DNA of 64,000 bases, from positions 4,605,665 through 4,669,664 of the forward strand of contig NZ_KB913032.1 in NCBI RefSeq assembly GCF_000384215.1, written 5' to 3'. This document shows positions 16,935-25,143 of the stretch, one piece after another. The DNA is from Amycolatopsis alba DSM 44262. GTDB lineage: Bacteria > Actinomycetota > Actinomycetes > Mycobacteriales > Pseudonocardiaceae. The first letter of the stretch is position 1. The number at the start of each line of letters is the position of its first letter. The translations under genes and the position numbers were made by a program. The notes under the pieces are model-generated. The model did no database searches and was not told the DNA's origin. It saw only the letters and a program-made list of their open reading frames with translations.

Positions 16935-17428
16935 CGGGACTTCGCGCTCTCCGTCCACACTGGACTTTCGACGAAGTGGTTGTCGAATTTTTCCTGGCTG
17001 TCCAAGAGATCTTGGACGGTCGCTTCGCCGTGTCCGACCTTTTCCAGCAGGCGGAAGTAGTCGAACCGTTCCACGCCGGGAATGAACACGATCAGCACGT
17101 CCGCCGCTGAGTCCACGGCCGCGCGAAAAGCGTGTGTGGTCAGCGGCGGGACCACGAGCATGTCACCTTCGGAAACGGTGACTATCTCTTCGCCCACAAG
17201 GACTTCCAGCTTTCCGCCGAGCATGAAGAACATCTCGGAGGAGCCGGTGTGATAGTGCGGCGCGGCTCCATCGGCGCCGACGCCCAGCTGTGTTCTCGCG
17301 CTGCTCAGGACTCCGCCTGTGGTCGAGACGTCGGCGAGCAGGGTGACGAGGGTGGGGGCCGCGCCGACGGTCTCGGCTTCGGCGGCACGGACGAGGACGG
17401 TTTCGCGGGTTTCGGTGCGCTGTGTCAT
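16928..17428 (-). CDS. Cupin-domain protein
   Basis: A 166-residue protein from ATG 17428 (MTQRTETRETVLVR). The cupin motif 1 is PHYHTGSSEMFFMLGGKLEV (the H(X)1H(X)4-5E form) and motif 2 is GDMLVVPPLTTHAFRAA, giving a single beta-barrel with probable metal-binding His-His-Glu-His. Such proteins can be dioxygenases, isomerases or ligand sensors; the reaction is not readable. It is divergent from the MarR gene across 65 bp containing three GATAGTT half-sites, so it is very likely the MarR target. Confidence 0.85.
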   Translation of the reverse strand: MTQRTETRETVLVRAAEAETVGAAPTLVTLLADVSTTGGVLSSARTQLGVGADGAAPHYHTGSSEMFFMLGGKLEVLVGEEIVTVSEGDMLVVPPLTTHAFRAAVDSAADVLIVFIPGVERFDYFRLLEKVGHGEATVQDLLDSQEKFDNHFVESPVWTESAKSRQ

Positions 17429-17433
17429 GTCCA

Positions 17434-17470
17434 GATAGTTCCACCACTGATAGTTCGCTGTCAAACTATC
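17434..17470. promoter_or_regulatory. MarR operator: three GATAGTT half-sites
   Basis: GATAGTT at 17434-17440 and 17449-17455 and its complement AACTATC at 17464-17470. The last two form a dyad with an 8-bp spacer (centre 17459.5). It lies between the cupin start (17428) and the MarR start (17494), suggesting control of both genes. Confidence 0.6.
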
Positions 17471-17493
17471 TCCCGTCGAATAGACTGGCGGGC

Positions 17494-17991
17494 GTGAGTG
17501 AAGAGCGGAACGTCGACGCGATCGACGAGGTGGTCGGCGCCTGGCGGCGGGAACGGCCGGAACTGGACTTGACCGCGATAGGGGTCGCCGGTCGCCTCGG
17601 CCGCGTGACGATGCTGACCACGCCGATGGTGGAGGCCGTGTTCGCGAGACACGGCTTGAAACAAGGTGAGTTCGACGTGCTCGCGGCGCTCAGGCGGTCC
17701 GGGAAGCCGTACACGCTGATCCCGTCCGAGCTGTCCGCGACGCTGATGATGTCCAGGGCCGGGATGACCAGCCGGATCGACCGGCTCGAGTCGGCGGGAC
17801 TGGTCGAGCGGGCGCTCGATCCCGAGGACCGGCGCAGCTTCCGGGTGACGCTGACCGAGCGTGGTTTCGAGGTCGTCGACGCCGCGATGACCGAGCACAC
17901 GGCGAACGTCGCGAAGCTCCTCTCGCCGCTGGGTGCGGAGCTCGACGTCTTGGATGGGGCACTGCGCCGGCTGCTCGGTTCGCTGGAATGA
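17494..17991 (+). CDS. MarR-family transcriptional regulator
   Basis: A 165-residue regulator from GTG 17494 (VSEERNVDAIDEVVGAW); the frame is open upstream over the operator but has no homology there. The winged helix has HGLKQGEFDVLAALRRSG, then TLIPSELSATLMMSRAGMTS (recognition helix), RIDRLESAGLVERALDPEDR and RRSFRVTLTERG (wing with DxRxxxxxLT). It is divergent from the cupin gene. MarR proteins usually repress the neighbouring gene until a small aromatic or oxidant ligand binds. A long hairpin follows the stop by 3 bp. Confidence 0.9.
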   Translation: MSEERNVDAIDEVVGAWRRERPELDLTAIGVAGRLGRVTMLTTPMVEAVFARHGLKQGEFDVLAALRRSGKPYTLIPSELSATLMMSRAGMTSRIDRLESAGLVERALDPEDRRSFRVTLTERGFEVVDAAMTEHTANVAKLLSPLGAELDVLDGALRRLLGSLE

Positions 17992-17994
17992 CGA

Positions 17995-18035
17995 AAGGGG
18001 CCCTTCGCCGCGTCACTTGCGGCGAAGGGCCCCTT
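17995..18035. terminator. Bidirectional hairpin terminator between marR and chitinase
   Basis: AAGGGGCCCTTCGCCGC (17995-18011), loop GTCACTT, then the exact 17-bp complement (18019-18035). It lies between two convergent genes (stops 17991 and 18052) and carries an AAGGGGCCCTT core, a variant of the GAAGGCC hairpin family. Confidence 0.8.
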
Positions 18036-18051
18036 CAGTTCCCTGGATGGA

Positions 18052-18939
18052 TCAGCAGGACAGGTTGCCGCCGGGGTCGACGCCGAGGATCCCGGTGAAC
18101 TGCTGGTACTTGCTCACGCGGCTCTGCACCTGGCCGGGGTTGCCGCCGTTGCACTCGAGGCTCCCGTTGATGCTGCGGATGGTCTCGCCGAAGCCGCGGC
18201 TGTTGACCATCGCGTTGTGCGGGGTCATCGTGCCGGGTCCGTTCTGGGTCATCCAGTACCAGATGCCGGTCTTCCAGGCGACAGCCGCGTCGTTCTGCAC
18301 CAGCCACGGGTTGGTCAGCAGCGGCAGGCCCAGCGCGTCGCCGGCGGCCTTGTAGTTGAAGTTCCAGCTCAGCTGGATCGGGCCGCGGCCGTAGTACGCG
18401 GCGTTGCCCGCCGGGCAGCCGTAGGACTGGCTCGTGTCGCAGTAGTGCGGGTAGTTGGCCTCGTTCTGCTCGACGACGTAGACCAGGCCGCCGGTCTCGT
18501 GGCTGACGTTCGCCAGGAAAGCGGCCGCTTCCTGCTTCTTCACGGTGTCGCTGCCCGTACCTGCGAAGGCCGGGTACGCGCTGAGGGCGGTGACCAGGCC
18601 GTTGTAGGTGTAGAAGGCGTTCCGGCTCGGGAACATCTGGTTGAACTGAGCTTCGCTGACCACGAAGCCGGACGGGTTCGGCGGGTTGGTCGTGCCGCCG
18701 CCGCAGGCGCCCTGATCGGCCCAAACCTGCGCCGAACCAGGGGTTTCGTTCTGTGTCCACCACTTCGCGGACCAGTTGTGCCCGTTGTGGGAGGCGGTGT
18801 TGCCGCCCCAGTAGACCGAGCTCGCGTTCCACGGTGCCACGCAGTCCGCGGCGGAGGCGGACTGGGCCGGGACGACCACGGCGACCGTGGTGGCGGCGAA
18901 GGTGGCGGCGACCGCCGCGAGAATACGTCGAAGAGACAT
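18052..18939 (-). CDS. Secreted GH19 chitinase with chitin-binding module
   Basis: A 295-residue secreted enzyme; ATG 18939 is chosen because it begins a standard signal peptide (MSLRRILAAVAATFAATTVA, cleavage after SASA). Residues ~31-80 are a CBM5/12 chitin-binding module (APWNASSVYWGGNTASHNGH, then KWWTQNETPG). The rest is a glycoside hydrolase 19 domain: FNQMFPSRNAFYTYNG, then FLANVSHETGGLVYVVEQNE, where the Glu of HETGG is the catalytic acid and the following VEQNE supplies the second Glu, AAYYGRGPIQLSWNFNY, and a C-terminal ECNGG. It degrades chitin to oligosaccharides outside the cell. Two DasR-like boxes precede it. Confidence 0.93.
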   Translation of the reverse strand: MSLRRILAAVAATFAATTVAVVVPAQSASAADCVAPWNASSVYWGGNTASHNGHNWSAKWWTQNETPGSAQVWADQGACGGGTTNPPNPSGFVVSEAQFNQMFPSRNAFYTYNGLVTALSAYPAFAGTGSDTVKKQEAAAFLANVSHETGGLVYVVEQNEANYPHYCDTSQSYGCPAGNAAYYGRGPIQLSWNFNYKAAGDALGLPLLTNPWLVQNDAAVAWKTGIWYWMTQNGPGTMTPHNAMVNSRGFGETIRSINGSLECNGGNPGQVQSRVSKYQQFTGILGVDPGGNLSC

Positions 18940-19316
18940 CGGTGGCTCCTTCGTACGAGGGGACCATGCAGGGAGATATTGGTCTATACCTTTTAAGGGG
19001 TATGGCCAACAGGTATAGACCATTGCGGACAAGAAACCAACCGGGGAAAGTCGGATCGTGCCTGTTCGGCCGTGTGGTGACATCCGAACGGCCTAACCCT
19101 GTCCGGTTTTGTCAGAAACCGTTTCCGTGCACGACAACTCTGGGAAGAGGGGTGCTCGAAAGATCCCCCCTGTGAGGGGCTAGTCTCGTGCCCCGAGTTG
19201 ATCAAAACCCACAGGTCTTGACACGCTCGGTAGTTTTTTGACCAGCAGCCTGGAAATGCTCACTCGTTCGGGTTAGCGTTCCGGTTCGGCAAAGTCACGT
19301 CACGGGAGGCACTCCG
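18940..19316. other. 377-bp intergenic region with divergent promoters
   Basis: Between the chitinase (reverse) and the small membrane protein (forward). The chitinase side holds the two DasR-like boxes (18978-19024). The other side has a TTGACA hexamer at about 19218 and GGGAGG before the GTG at 19317. No open frame with protein-like features was found. The G/C-rich stretch around 19150-19200 can fold but matches no riboswitch I recognise. Confidence 0.5.
18978..19024. promoter_or_regulatory. Two DasR-responsive-element-like boxes upstream of chitinase
   Basis: ATTGGTCTATACCTTT (18978-18993) and ACAGGTATAGACCATT (19009-19024). Each matches the core of the DasR consensus (TGGTCTAGACCA) with one mismatch in the central part. 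DasR is the GntR regulator of chitin/N-acetylglucosamine use in actinobacteria. They lie 39-85 bp upstream of the chitinase start, suiting repression relieved by aminosugar phosphates. Confidence 0.7.
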
Positions 19317-19658
19317 GTGCGGAACCCAGTTCATCTCCTGATGCGATCGGCCCTGCTCGCGGCCAAGGCGGCCGCGGTCATCGCGATCCCGGTCGCATTG
19401 CTCGTCGCGGGCGCAGTCCCGGCGTCGGCAGCTGAGGCGACTTCGCGCTCGGAGATGGCGTTCGGTCTTCTGGGCCCGGTCGGCCTGATCGCCGTCGCGC
19501 TCGGCATCGTCGGCATGGCCTTCGGTGTGTTCCGTCAGCGGCGGAAGGCCCGCGCGGCCGCTGCCGCCGCCCCGGCTCAGCCTGCCACCCCGCACGTCGC
19601 CGCGATGGCCGAGGCCGTCCTCGCCGACGACGCCCTCACCCGCCAACAGCGCCCCTGA
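19317..19658 (+). CDS. Small exported/membrane protein of unknown function
   Basis: A 113-residue protein from GTG 19317, with GGGAGG 9 bases upstream; ATG 19341 is an alternative but has no ribosome binding site. A signal-peptide-like N-terminus (ALLAAKAAAVIAIPVALLVA, AVPASAAE) is followed by a short linker, one membrane helix (LLGPVGLIAVALGIVGMAFG) and a basic FRQRRKAR stop-transfer, then an Ala/Pro-rich cytosolic tail. This predicts a single-span protein with a tiny outer part. No family recognised. Three dispersed repeat copies follow its stop. Confidence 0.6.
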   Translation: MRNPVHLLMRSALLAAKAAAVIAIPVALLVAGAVPASAAEATSRSEMAFGLLGPVGLIAVALGIVGMAFGVFRQRRKARAAAAAAPAQPATPHVAAMAEAVLADDALTRQQRP

Positions 19659-19675
19659 CCTGCGCCTTCCCGTCC

Positions 19676-19797
19676 CAGATCGAGATTAGCCCGCGAAAGT
19701 CGACCTGGTCCCTCGGGCAGGGGCGCATCGCGATTAGCCCGCGAAAGTCGAGACGGGCTCGGGGCAGGGCAGATCGCGATTAGCCCGCGAAAGTCGA
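19676..19797. repeat. Three regularly spaced copies of the dispersed repeat
   Basis: The core ATTAGCCCGCGAAAGTCGA occurs three times (GATTAG at 19684, 19732 and 19778), spaced 48 and 46 bp. The first copy reads TCGAGATTAG, a one-base variant of TCGCGATTAG. The spacers between them differ. The array starts just after the stop of the upstream gene, whose CCCCTGACCTGCG junction is the same as at 14351-14363. Confidence 0.85.
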
Positions 19798-19874
19798 AGT
19801 GCGGATTTCTTGGGTAGCGGCACCTAGTCCCGCCCGGATTGTTTAGGTACGTGGCGGTCGCCACGCTCAGGTGC

Positions 19875-20174
19875 ATGACGGTGACGCGGCGTCGCAGCCG
19901 GCCGGGGGATCCCTTCCCGCGTGCCCTGGACCAGGCGATCGCGGACAGCGGTCTCGGACTCGACCGGATCCGCCACCGGCTCGCCCAGCAGGGCGTCCGG
20001 ATCAGTGTCGCCACCTTGAGCTACTGGCGGACGGGAAGAAGCCGCCCCGAGCGGTGCGACTCCCTGAAGGCGGTCGCGCTGCTGGAGCGGCTCTTCGAAC
20101 TTCCCCGCGGTTCCTTGCTGAACCGGCTGGGACCGCGTCGCCCCAGGGGACGGTGGGGCGACGCGGGAACCGGA
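19875..20174 (+). pseudogene. 3'-truncated HTH regulator gene (N-terminal DNA-binding domain only)
   Basis: From ATG 19875 the frame encodes a recognisable ~95-residue HTH module: FPRALDQAIADSGLGLDRIR, then RISVATLSYWRTGRSRPERC (recognition helix) and LLNRLGPRRPRGRW. In actinobacteria this module heads proteins of ~350 residues. Here the similarity stops near 20160, and the frame then runs antisense through the intact trypsin-like protease gene, where its sequence is not protein-like. The 3' part therefore seems to have been lost or replaced at a junction near 20160-20175. It could still make a truncated DNA-binding protein. No strong ribosome binding site is seen. Confidence 0.5.
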
Positions 20175-20921
20175 TCAGACTCCGGCGTTGCTGCGGATCC
20201 AGCTGCGGAAGTAGGGGACGTCCACGTAGATCGACGGCCCGGTCGCGCAGGTGCTGCTGTTGTTCCCGGCGCGGCTGGTGGCGCCGATCAGCTGCCAGAC
20301 ACCGTTGACCTGCTTCACCTGCGGGCCGCCCGAGTCGCCGTAGCAGGCGCCCTTGTTCCCGCCGGGGTTGTTGGTGCAGATCTCGCTCGCGCCGCTGATC
20401 CCGAGGCACTTGTTGTCGGCGACGATCGAGGTGTCCAGCTGCTGCAGGGTGACCGGGGCACCACAGCCACCCTGCGGGGCGCAGGTCTGGCCCCAGCCGA
20501 TGATCCGCGTCGCGGTGCCGACGGCCCCGGACGCGTCGGCGATCGTGACCGGCGCCTGCGAAACCGACGACGAGAGCCGCAGCAGCGCCAGGTCGGCGCT
20601 CGGGTGGGCGATCCGCTGGGCCACGCGGGCCACGGTGCCGCCACTGGTGCGGTTCGTGGTCCCGACGCGCACCTGAGCCGGCGTGCCACAGTGCTTCGCG
20701 GTGACCACCCAGGTCGCGCTGATCAATGACCCACCACACTGGTGCCCGCCGCTGCTCGACTGCTGGGACACCATGAACGAATAGACCTGCGTCGCGTTGC
20801 CTCCGCCGACGATGTTCGGCTGGACGCCGCCGGTGGGCTCGGCAGCCGTCGCGACTCCGGGAAGCGTGAACACGGCCGCAGCCGCGATGGCCAAGCCCAT
20901 CAGCAGGGATCGTGCCTTCAT
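20175..20921 (-). CDS. Secreted trypsin-like serine protease (S1 family)
   Basis: A 248-residue pre-pro-enzyme. The signal peptide (residues 1-27, cleavage after ATAA) and a short propeptide (EPTGGVQPN) precede the mature N-terminus IVGG (37-40). The catalytic triad is visible: His77 in VVTAKHCG, Asp110 in PSADLALLRL, Ser197 in CYGDSGGP. Six to eight Cys suit disulfides. Before the active site the sequence has NNPGGNKGACYG; the S1-pocket base residue 6 before Ser197 is not the Asp of trypsin (NKGACYGDS), so specificity may differ from trypsin. The C-terminus YFRSWIRSNAGV is normal. The 163-bp region before it also carries the trpS promoter. Confidence 0.92.
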   Translation of the reverse strand: MKARSLLMGLAIAAAAVFTLPGVATAAEPTGGVQPNIVGGGNATQVYSFMVSQQSSSGGHQCGGSLISATWVVTAKHCGTPAQVRVGTTNRTSGGTVARVAQRIAHPSADLALLRLSSSVSQAPVTIADASGAVGTATRIIGWGQTCAPQGGCGAPVTLQQLDTSIVADNKCLGISGASEICTNNPGGNKGACYGDSGGPQVKQVNGVWQLIGATSRAGNNSSTCATGPSIYVDVPYFRSWIRSNAGV

Positions 20922-21072
20922 CTGGGTTCTCCTTCGGTGTGGCCGGAAGATCCGGTGCCATGAACGCTAGGAATCGGACACCGCGCCCAGAACCGTCGGA
21001 AGTATGTGTCATTTAACCGTTTAGACCGTTTGGCGGGATCGACCTCGGATGACCCGCCGCGACGTGGCCTGA

Positions 21073-22104
<1,032 letters not shown>

Positions 22105-22145
22105 TTCGCGCTGCGCTGTCGCCGATGCGTGGTTAGCGTTTGACG

Positions 22146-23168
22146 GTGGCGAAAGATGACGGCACGAAGCCGGATGAGGACAAGCTGTTACCGCGCCTGA
22201 GGCGGAAGTACGGCTGGCTCGATCACCTCATCCGGGCCAACGACGCCTTCACCGAGCGCTACGGCAACCACTACGCCGCCGCCATCACCTACTTCAGCGT
22301 GCTTTCGGTGATCCCGATCTTGATGGTCGCCTTCGCGATCATCAAGATCGTGCTCGCCGGTGACCAGGCGGTGAAGAACCAGCTCGTCGACGGCATCAAG
22401 AAGTCGGTCCCGGAAGGGCTGAGCGATCTGGTCGGCAGCATCATCCAGGCCGCGCTGGACTCCGGCGGCGGTATCGGGGTGTTCGGCCTGCTGCTCGCCC
22501 TGTACTCCGGTATCGGCTGGATGGCGAACCTGCGTGACGCGCTGACCGCCCAATGGGGTCAGGAAAAGCAGAAGCTCCCGCTGGTTTCGACGACCATCAA
22601 GGATCTGCTGTCCCTCGTCGGACTCGGTCTCGCGCTGGTGGTCTCGTTCGGCCTCACCGCGGCGGGCAGCGGCGTCGGGCGTTTCCTGCTGGAACTGGTC
22701 GGCCTGGAGAATCAGAGCTGGGCCGTGTTCCTGCTGAAGGTCGCGACGATCCTGCTCGGCCTGATCGCGAACACCCTGGTCTTCCTGTGGGTCATCGCGA
22801 GGCTGCCTCGTGAGCACGTCGCGCTGCGCAGCGCGGTCAAGGGCGCGATCTTCGCCGCCGTCGGGTTCATCGTGCTCCAGCAGGCCGCGACCATCTACCT
22901 CGGCAGCGTCACGAAATCACCGGCGTTCACCTTGTTCGGCCCGGTGATCGGGCTGCTCGTGTTCGCGAACCTCGTCTCGCGGTTCCTGCTGTTCGTCACC
23001 GCGTGGACGGCGACGGCGAAGGAGAACCTGAAGACGGTCATCGAGCCACCGGCCCCCGTGCTGATCCACCCTCGGGTGACCGTCCAGCAGGGGCCGGGGC
23101 TCGGTGCCGTCGGCGGGGCTTTCGCGACCGGAGCGCTTTTGGGCTGGTTCGGCCGACGGAAGCCGTGA
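22146..23168 (+). CDS. yhjD: YhjD/BrkB-family inner membrane protein
   Basis: A 340-residue protein from GTG 22146; a TTG six bases upstream is less likely. It has six predicted membrane helices; ERYGNHYAAAITYFSVLSVI and PILMVAFAIIK are the YihY/BrkB family hallmark. YhjD was implicated in tolerance of altered lipopolysaccharide in E. coli, but its function in Gram-positives is unknown. It directly follows trpS. The C-terminus is soluble and ends GWFGRRKP. It meets the stop of the next gene (reverse) with no gap. Confidence 0.87.
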   Translation: MAKDDGTKPDEDKLLPRLRRKYGWLDHLIRANDAFTERYGNHYAAAITYFSVLSVIPILMVAFAIIKIVLAGDQAVKNQLVDGIKKSVPEGLSDLVGSIIQAALDSGGGIGVFGLLLALYSGIGWMANLRDALTAQWGQEKQKLPLVSTTIKDLLSLVGLGLALVVSFGLTAAGSGVGRFLLELVGLENQSWAVFLLKVATILLGLIANTLVFLWVIARLPREHVALRSAVKGAIFAAVGFIVLQQAATIYLGSVTKSPAFTLFGPVIGLLVFANLVSRFLLFVTAWTATAKENLKTVIEPPAPVLIHPRVTVQQGPGLGAVGGAFATGALLGWFGRRKP

Positions 23169-23396
23169 CTACTGGCCGGGCTGCTGCGGCGCCGACTGGG
23201 CGACGGGCGCCTGCGCGACCTTCTTTTTGCGGAGAAGGCCCGCGACGAGTAGGGCCACACCGAGAACGCCGACGACGATGCCGAGCACCGGCTGGTAGTC
23301 CTCGGCCCACATCAGCAGGACGAACTGACGGTCGGTGTAGGTCAGCGCCACCGAGCCGAAACCGAGCAGGATGAACAGGAACGCGAGTCTCTGCAT
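23169..23396 (-). CDS. Small two-helix membrane protein
   Basis: A 75-residue protein from ATG 23396 (MQRLAFLFILLGFGSVALTY); upstream in-frame codons give a 14-residue longer version, but GAGGTG precedes this ATG. There are two membrane helices (3-20 and ~36-57) with a short loop (DRQFVLLMWAEDYQP), and a basic RKKKVAQAPVAQSAPQQPGQ cytosolic tail. No family is recognised. It lies alone between yhjD (convergent) and the carboxypeptidase gene. Confidence 0.6.
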   Translation of the reverse strand: MQRLAFLFILLGFGSVALTYTDRQFVLLMWAEDYQPVLGIVVGVLGVALLVAGLLRKKKVAQAPVAQSAPQQPGQ

Positions 23397-23528
23397 GGAA
23401 AAGACACCTCGGAAATGAGTACGTGAAATCGGGGACACCCACGGCCGTCCCCCGAACGGTCCGCAGGTGGAGACCGAAAGGTTAGCGGTCTCCAGCCGCG
23501 ATGTCCGCCGATTTCGCGTCCTGGTTTC

Positions 23529-24767
23529 CTACTCGCCCGCCATGGCCTTCTTGCGCTGGTGACCGATGACGAAGGACGCCACGATGATCAGGAAGACCAC
23601 CAGCGTGATGATCCAGCCGGTCACCCCGAACGGATCTTCGGCCGCCGCCGCGGCGCCGCTGTTCGACGTGCCGTCAGCGTTCGGCGTGGCCGACGCCTGA
23701 CCCGCGTCCACGGCCTCCGTCGCCTTGTATTCGATACGCCCGACCGGTTCGGCTTTGGCCTCGCGCAGCGCGATGCCGTAGTCGAGGAGTTTCGCGGCCT
23801 GTTCGACGACCCGCGTCGGGCGCTGTTCGGCACGGAGCATCACGACCGCGACCCGGTGCCCGTTCTGGAGTGCGCCGCCGACGTAGGTGTGCCGCGCGTC
23901 GTCGGTGAAGCCGGTCTTCCCGCCGATGAATCCGGGGTAGGAGCCGAGGAGCTTGTTGTCGTTGTAGATCGTGATGACCGGCTTTCCCGCGATGGGCGGG
24001 ATCTCGAAGCTCTTGGTCTTGACCACCTGCGCGAATTCCGGCTTCTTCATCGCGTAGTGGAAGATCAGGCTCATGTCGTAGGCCGACGTCGACATGCCGG
24101 GGCCGTCGAGCCCGGACGGGGTCGCGGCGCGGGTGTCCGTGGCGCCGATGCGGGCGGCCAGCGCGTTCATCTTCGCGACCGTGGCGTCGACACCGCCGAG
24201 CACGGTGGACAGCGCGTGCGCCGCGTCGTTGCCGGAGTGCATCAGCAGCCCGTGCAGCAGCTGGTCCACTGTGTACTGACCGCCGGCGGCGATGCCGACA
24301 CAGGTGCACTCCTGCTCGGCGTCCTCCTTGGTCGGGACGATGACCTTCTCCGGCGGGAGCTCGGTGACCACGACCAGCCCGAGCAGCACCTTGATCAGCG
24401 ACGCCGGCCGCTGACGGGCGTGCGGATCCTTCGCGGCGATGACGTCGCCGTTCTCCAGGTCCTGCAGCACCCAGGACGCGGAGGTGTCGCCGTCCGGCGG
24501 GTTCAGCGCGCGCTTCGGGAGCACGAGACCGCATTCGGCCATCCGGTCGCCGCCCACCGGAACCGGCGGAACCGGCAACGGCGCCGGCACGGCCTCGCCG
24601 GGGCGTGGCTTCTCCGAGGTGTCGATCGGCGCGGGAGGCGTCGTCTTGTTCGCGCACGGCTGCGCCTGGGCTGGTGGCTTCGGCGCGGCTGTGGCCACCG
24701 GCGTCACCGCGAGGGCGAGCACACCGGAAACGAGGACCATGAGCGACCGGGAGATAGCGCTGTGCAC
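23529..24767 (-). CDS. D-alanyl-D-alanine carboxypeptidase (PBP5-type, S11)
   Basis: A 412-residue penicillin-binding protein that trims the terminal D-Ala of peptidoglycan pentapeptides. GTG 24767 is chosen because it starts a signal peptide (VHSAISRSLMVLVSGVLALA) cleaved near ATAAPK; the frame stays open ~57 codons further upstream without protein character. The S11 triad motifs are SLIK (123-126, Ser nucleophile and Lys), SGN (178-180) and KTG (284-286). A C-terminal helix (GWIITLVVFLIIVASFVIG) and HQRKK anchor it in the membrane. It is divergent from the SCO4848-like gene (43 bp), an arrangement conserved in Streptomyces. Confidence 0.93.
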   Translation of the reverse strand: MHSAISRSLMVLVSGVLALAVTPVATAAPKPPAQAQPCANKTTPPAPIDTSEKPRPGEAVPAPLPVPPVPVGGDRMAECGLVLPKRALNPPDGDTSASWVLQDLENGDVIAAKDPHARQRPASLIKVLLGLVVVTELPPEKVIVPTKEDAEQECTCVGIAAGGQYTVDQLLHGLLMHSGNDAAHALSTVLGGVDATVAKMNALAARIGATDTRAATPSGLDGPGMSTSAYDMSLIFHYAMKKPEFAQVVKTKSFEIPPIAGKPVITIYNDNKLLGSYPGFIGGKTGFTDDARHTYVGGALQNGHRVAVVMLRAEQRPTRVVEQAAKLLDYGIALREAKAEPVGRIEYKATEAVDAGQASATPNADGTSNSGAAAAAEDPFGVTGWIITLVVFLIIVASFVIGHQRKKAMAGE

Positions 24768-24810
24768 CCGAGCAATGTAGCGTCGCCGGGCCCGCTGCAT
24801 ACTCAGGGGC

Positions 24811-25065
24811 ATGCGCATTTCGCGAGGTACTTCGATGTTCCTGCTGGGTTTCGGCGTGTGGTCGTGGATCATCTGGATCACGTTCGCCAAGAACCTCTGG
24901 GACAGCGACCGCGCCTGGGCCGCCGACGGCTCGCCCACCGCCTACTTCATCGTGCACGCCGTGCTGACGGTCGTCTCGTTCGTGCTCGGCACCATCATCG
25001 GCCTGATCGGTCTGCGCACGCTTCGTGGCGCCAAGTCACGGGACGCGGAAAAGGCTGACGCCTGA
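24811..25065 (+). CDS. SCO4848-family membrane protein
   Basis: An 84-residue protein with two membrane helices (FLLGFGVWSWIIWITFAKN and VLTVVSFVLGTIIGLIGLR) around a loop, and a charged C-terminus (RGAKSRDAEKADA). The sequence SFVLGTIIGLIGLR and its place next to a D-Ala-D-Ala carboxypeptidase match the actinobacterial SCO4848 family. Function unknown; the conserved neighbourhood suggests a link to the cell envelope. Confidence 0.8.
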   Translation: MRISRGTSMFLLGFGVWSWIIWITFAKNLWDSDRAWAADGSPTAYFIVHAVLTVVSFVLGTIIGLIGLRTLRGAKSRDAEKADA

Positions 25066-25143
25066 TCCGGTTTGTCGTCCTTTTGTCGGTGGTGGGCGGG
25101 CTTCGGCTCGCTTACGTTCACTCCACCGAATCATGGAGGTGGA

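Noticed and set aside
19676..19797. Three regularly spaced repeats as a CRISPR array
   Set aside because: Only three copies, spacers of ~20 bp after subtracting the repeat, no cas genes, and the same element is scattered over the window.
19839..20729. Full 296-codon forward frame beginning with the HTH module
   Set aside because: Only the first ~95 residues after 19875 look like protein; the rest is antisense to a protease with an intact catalytic triad.
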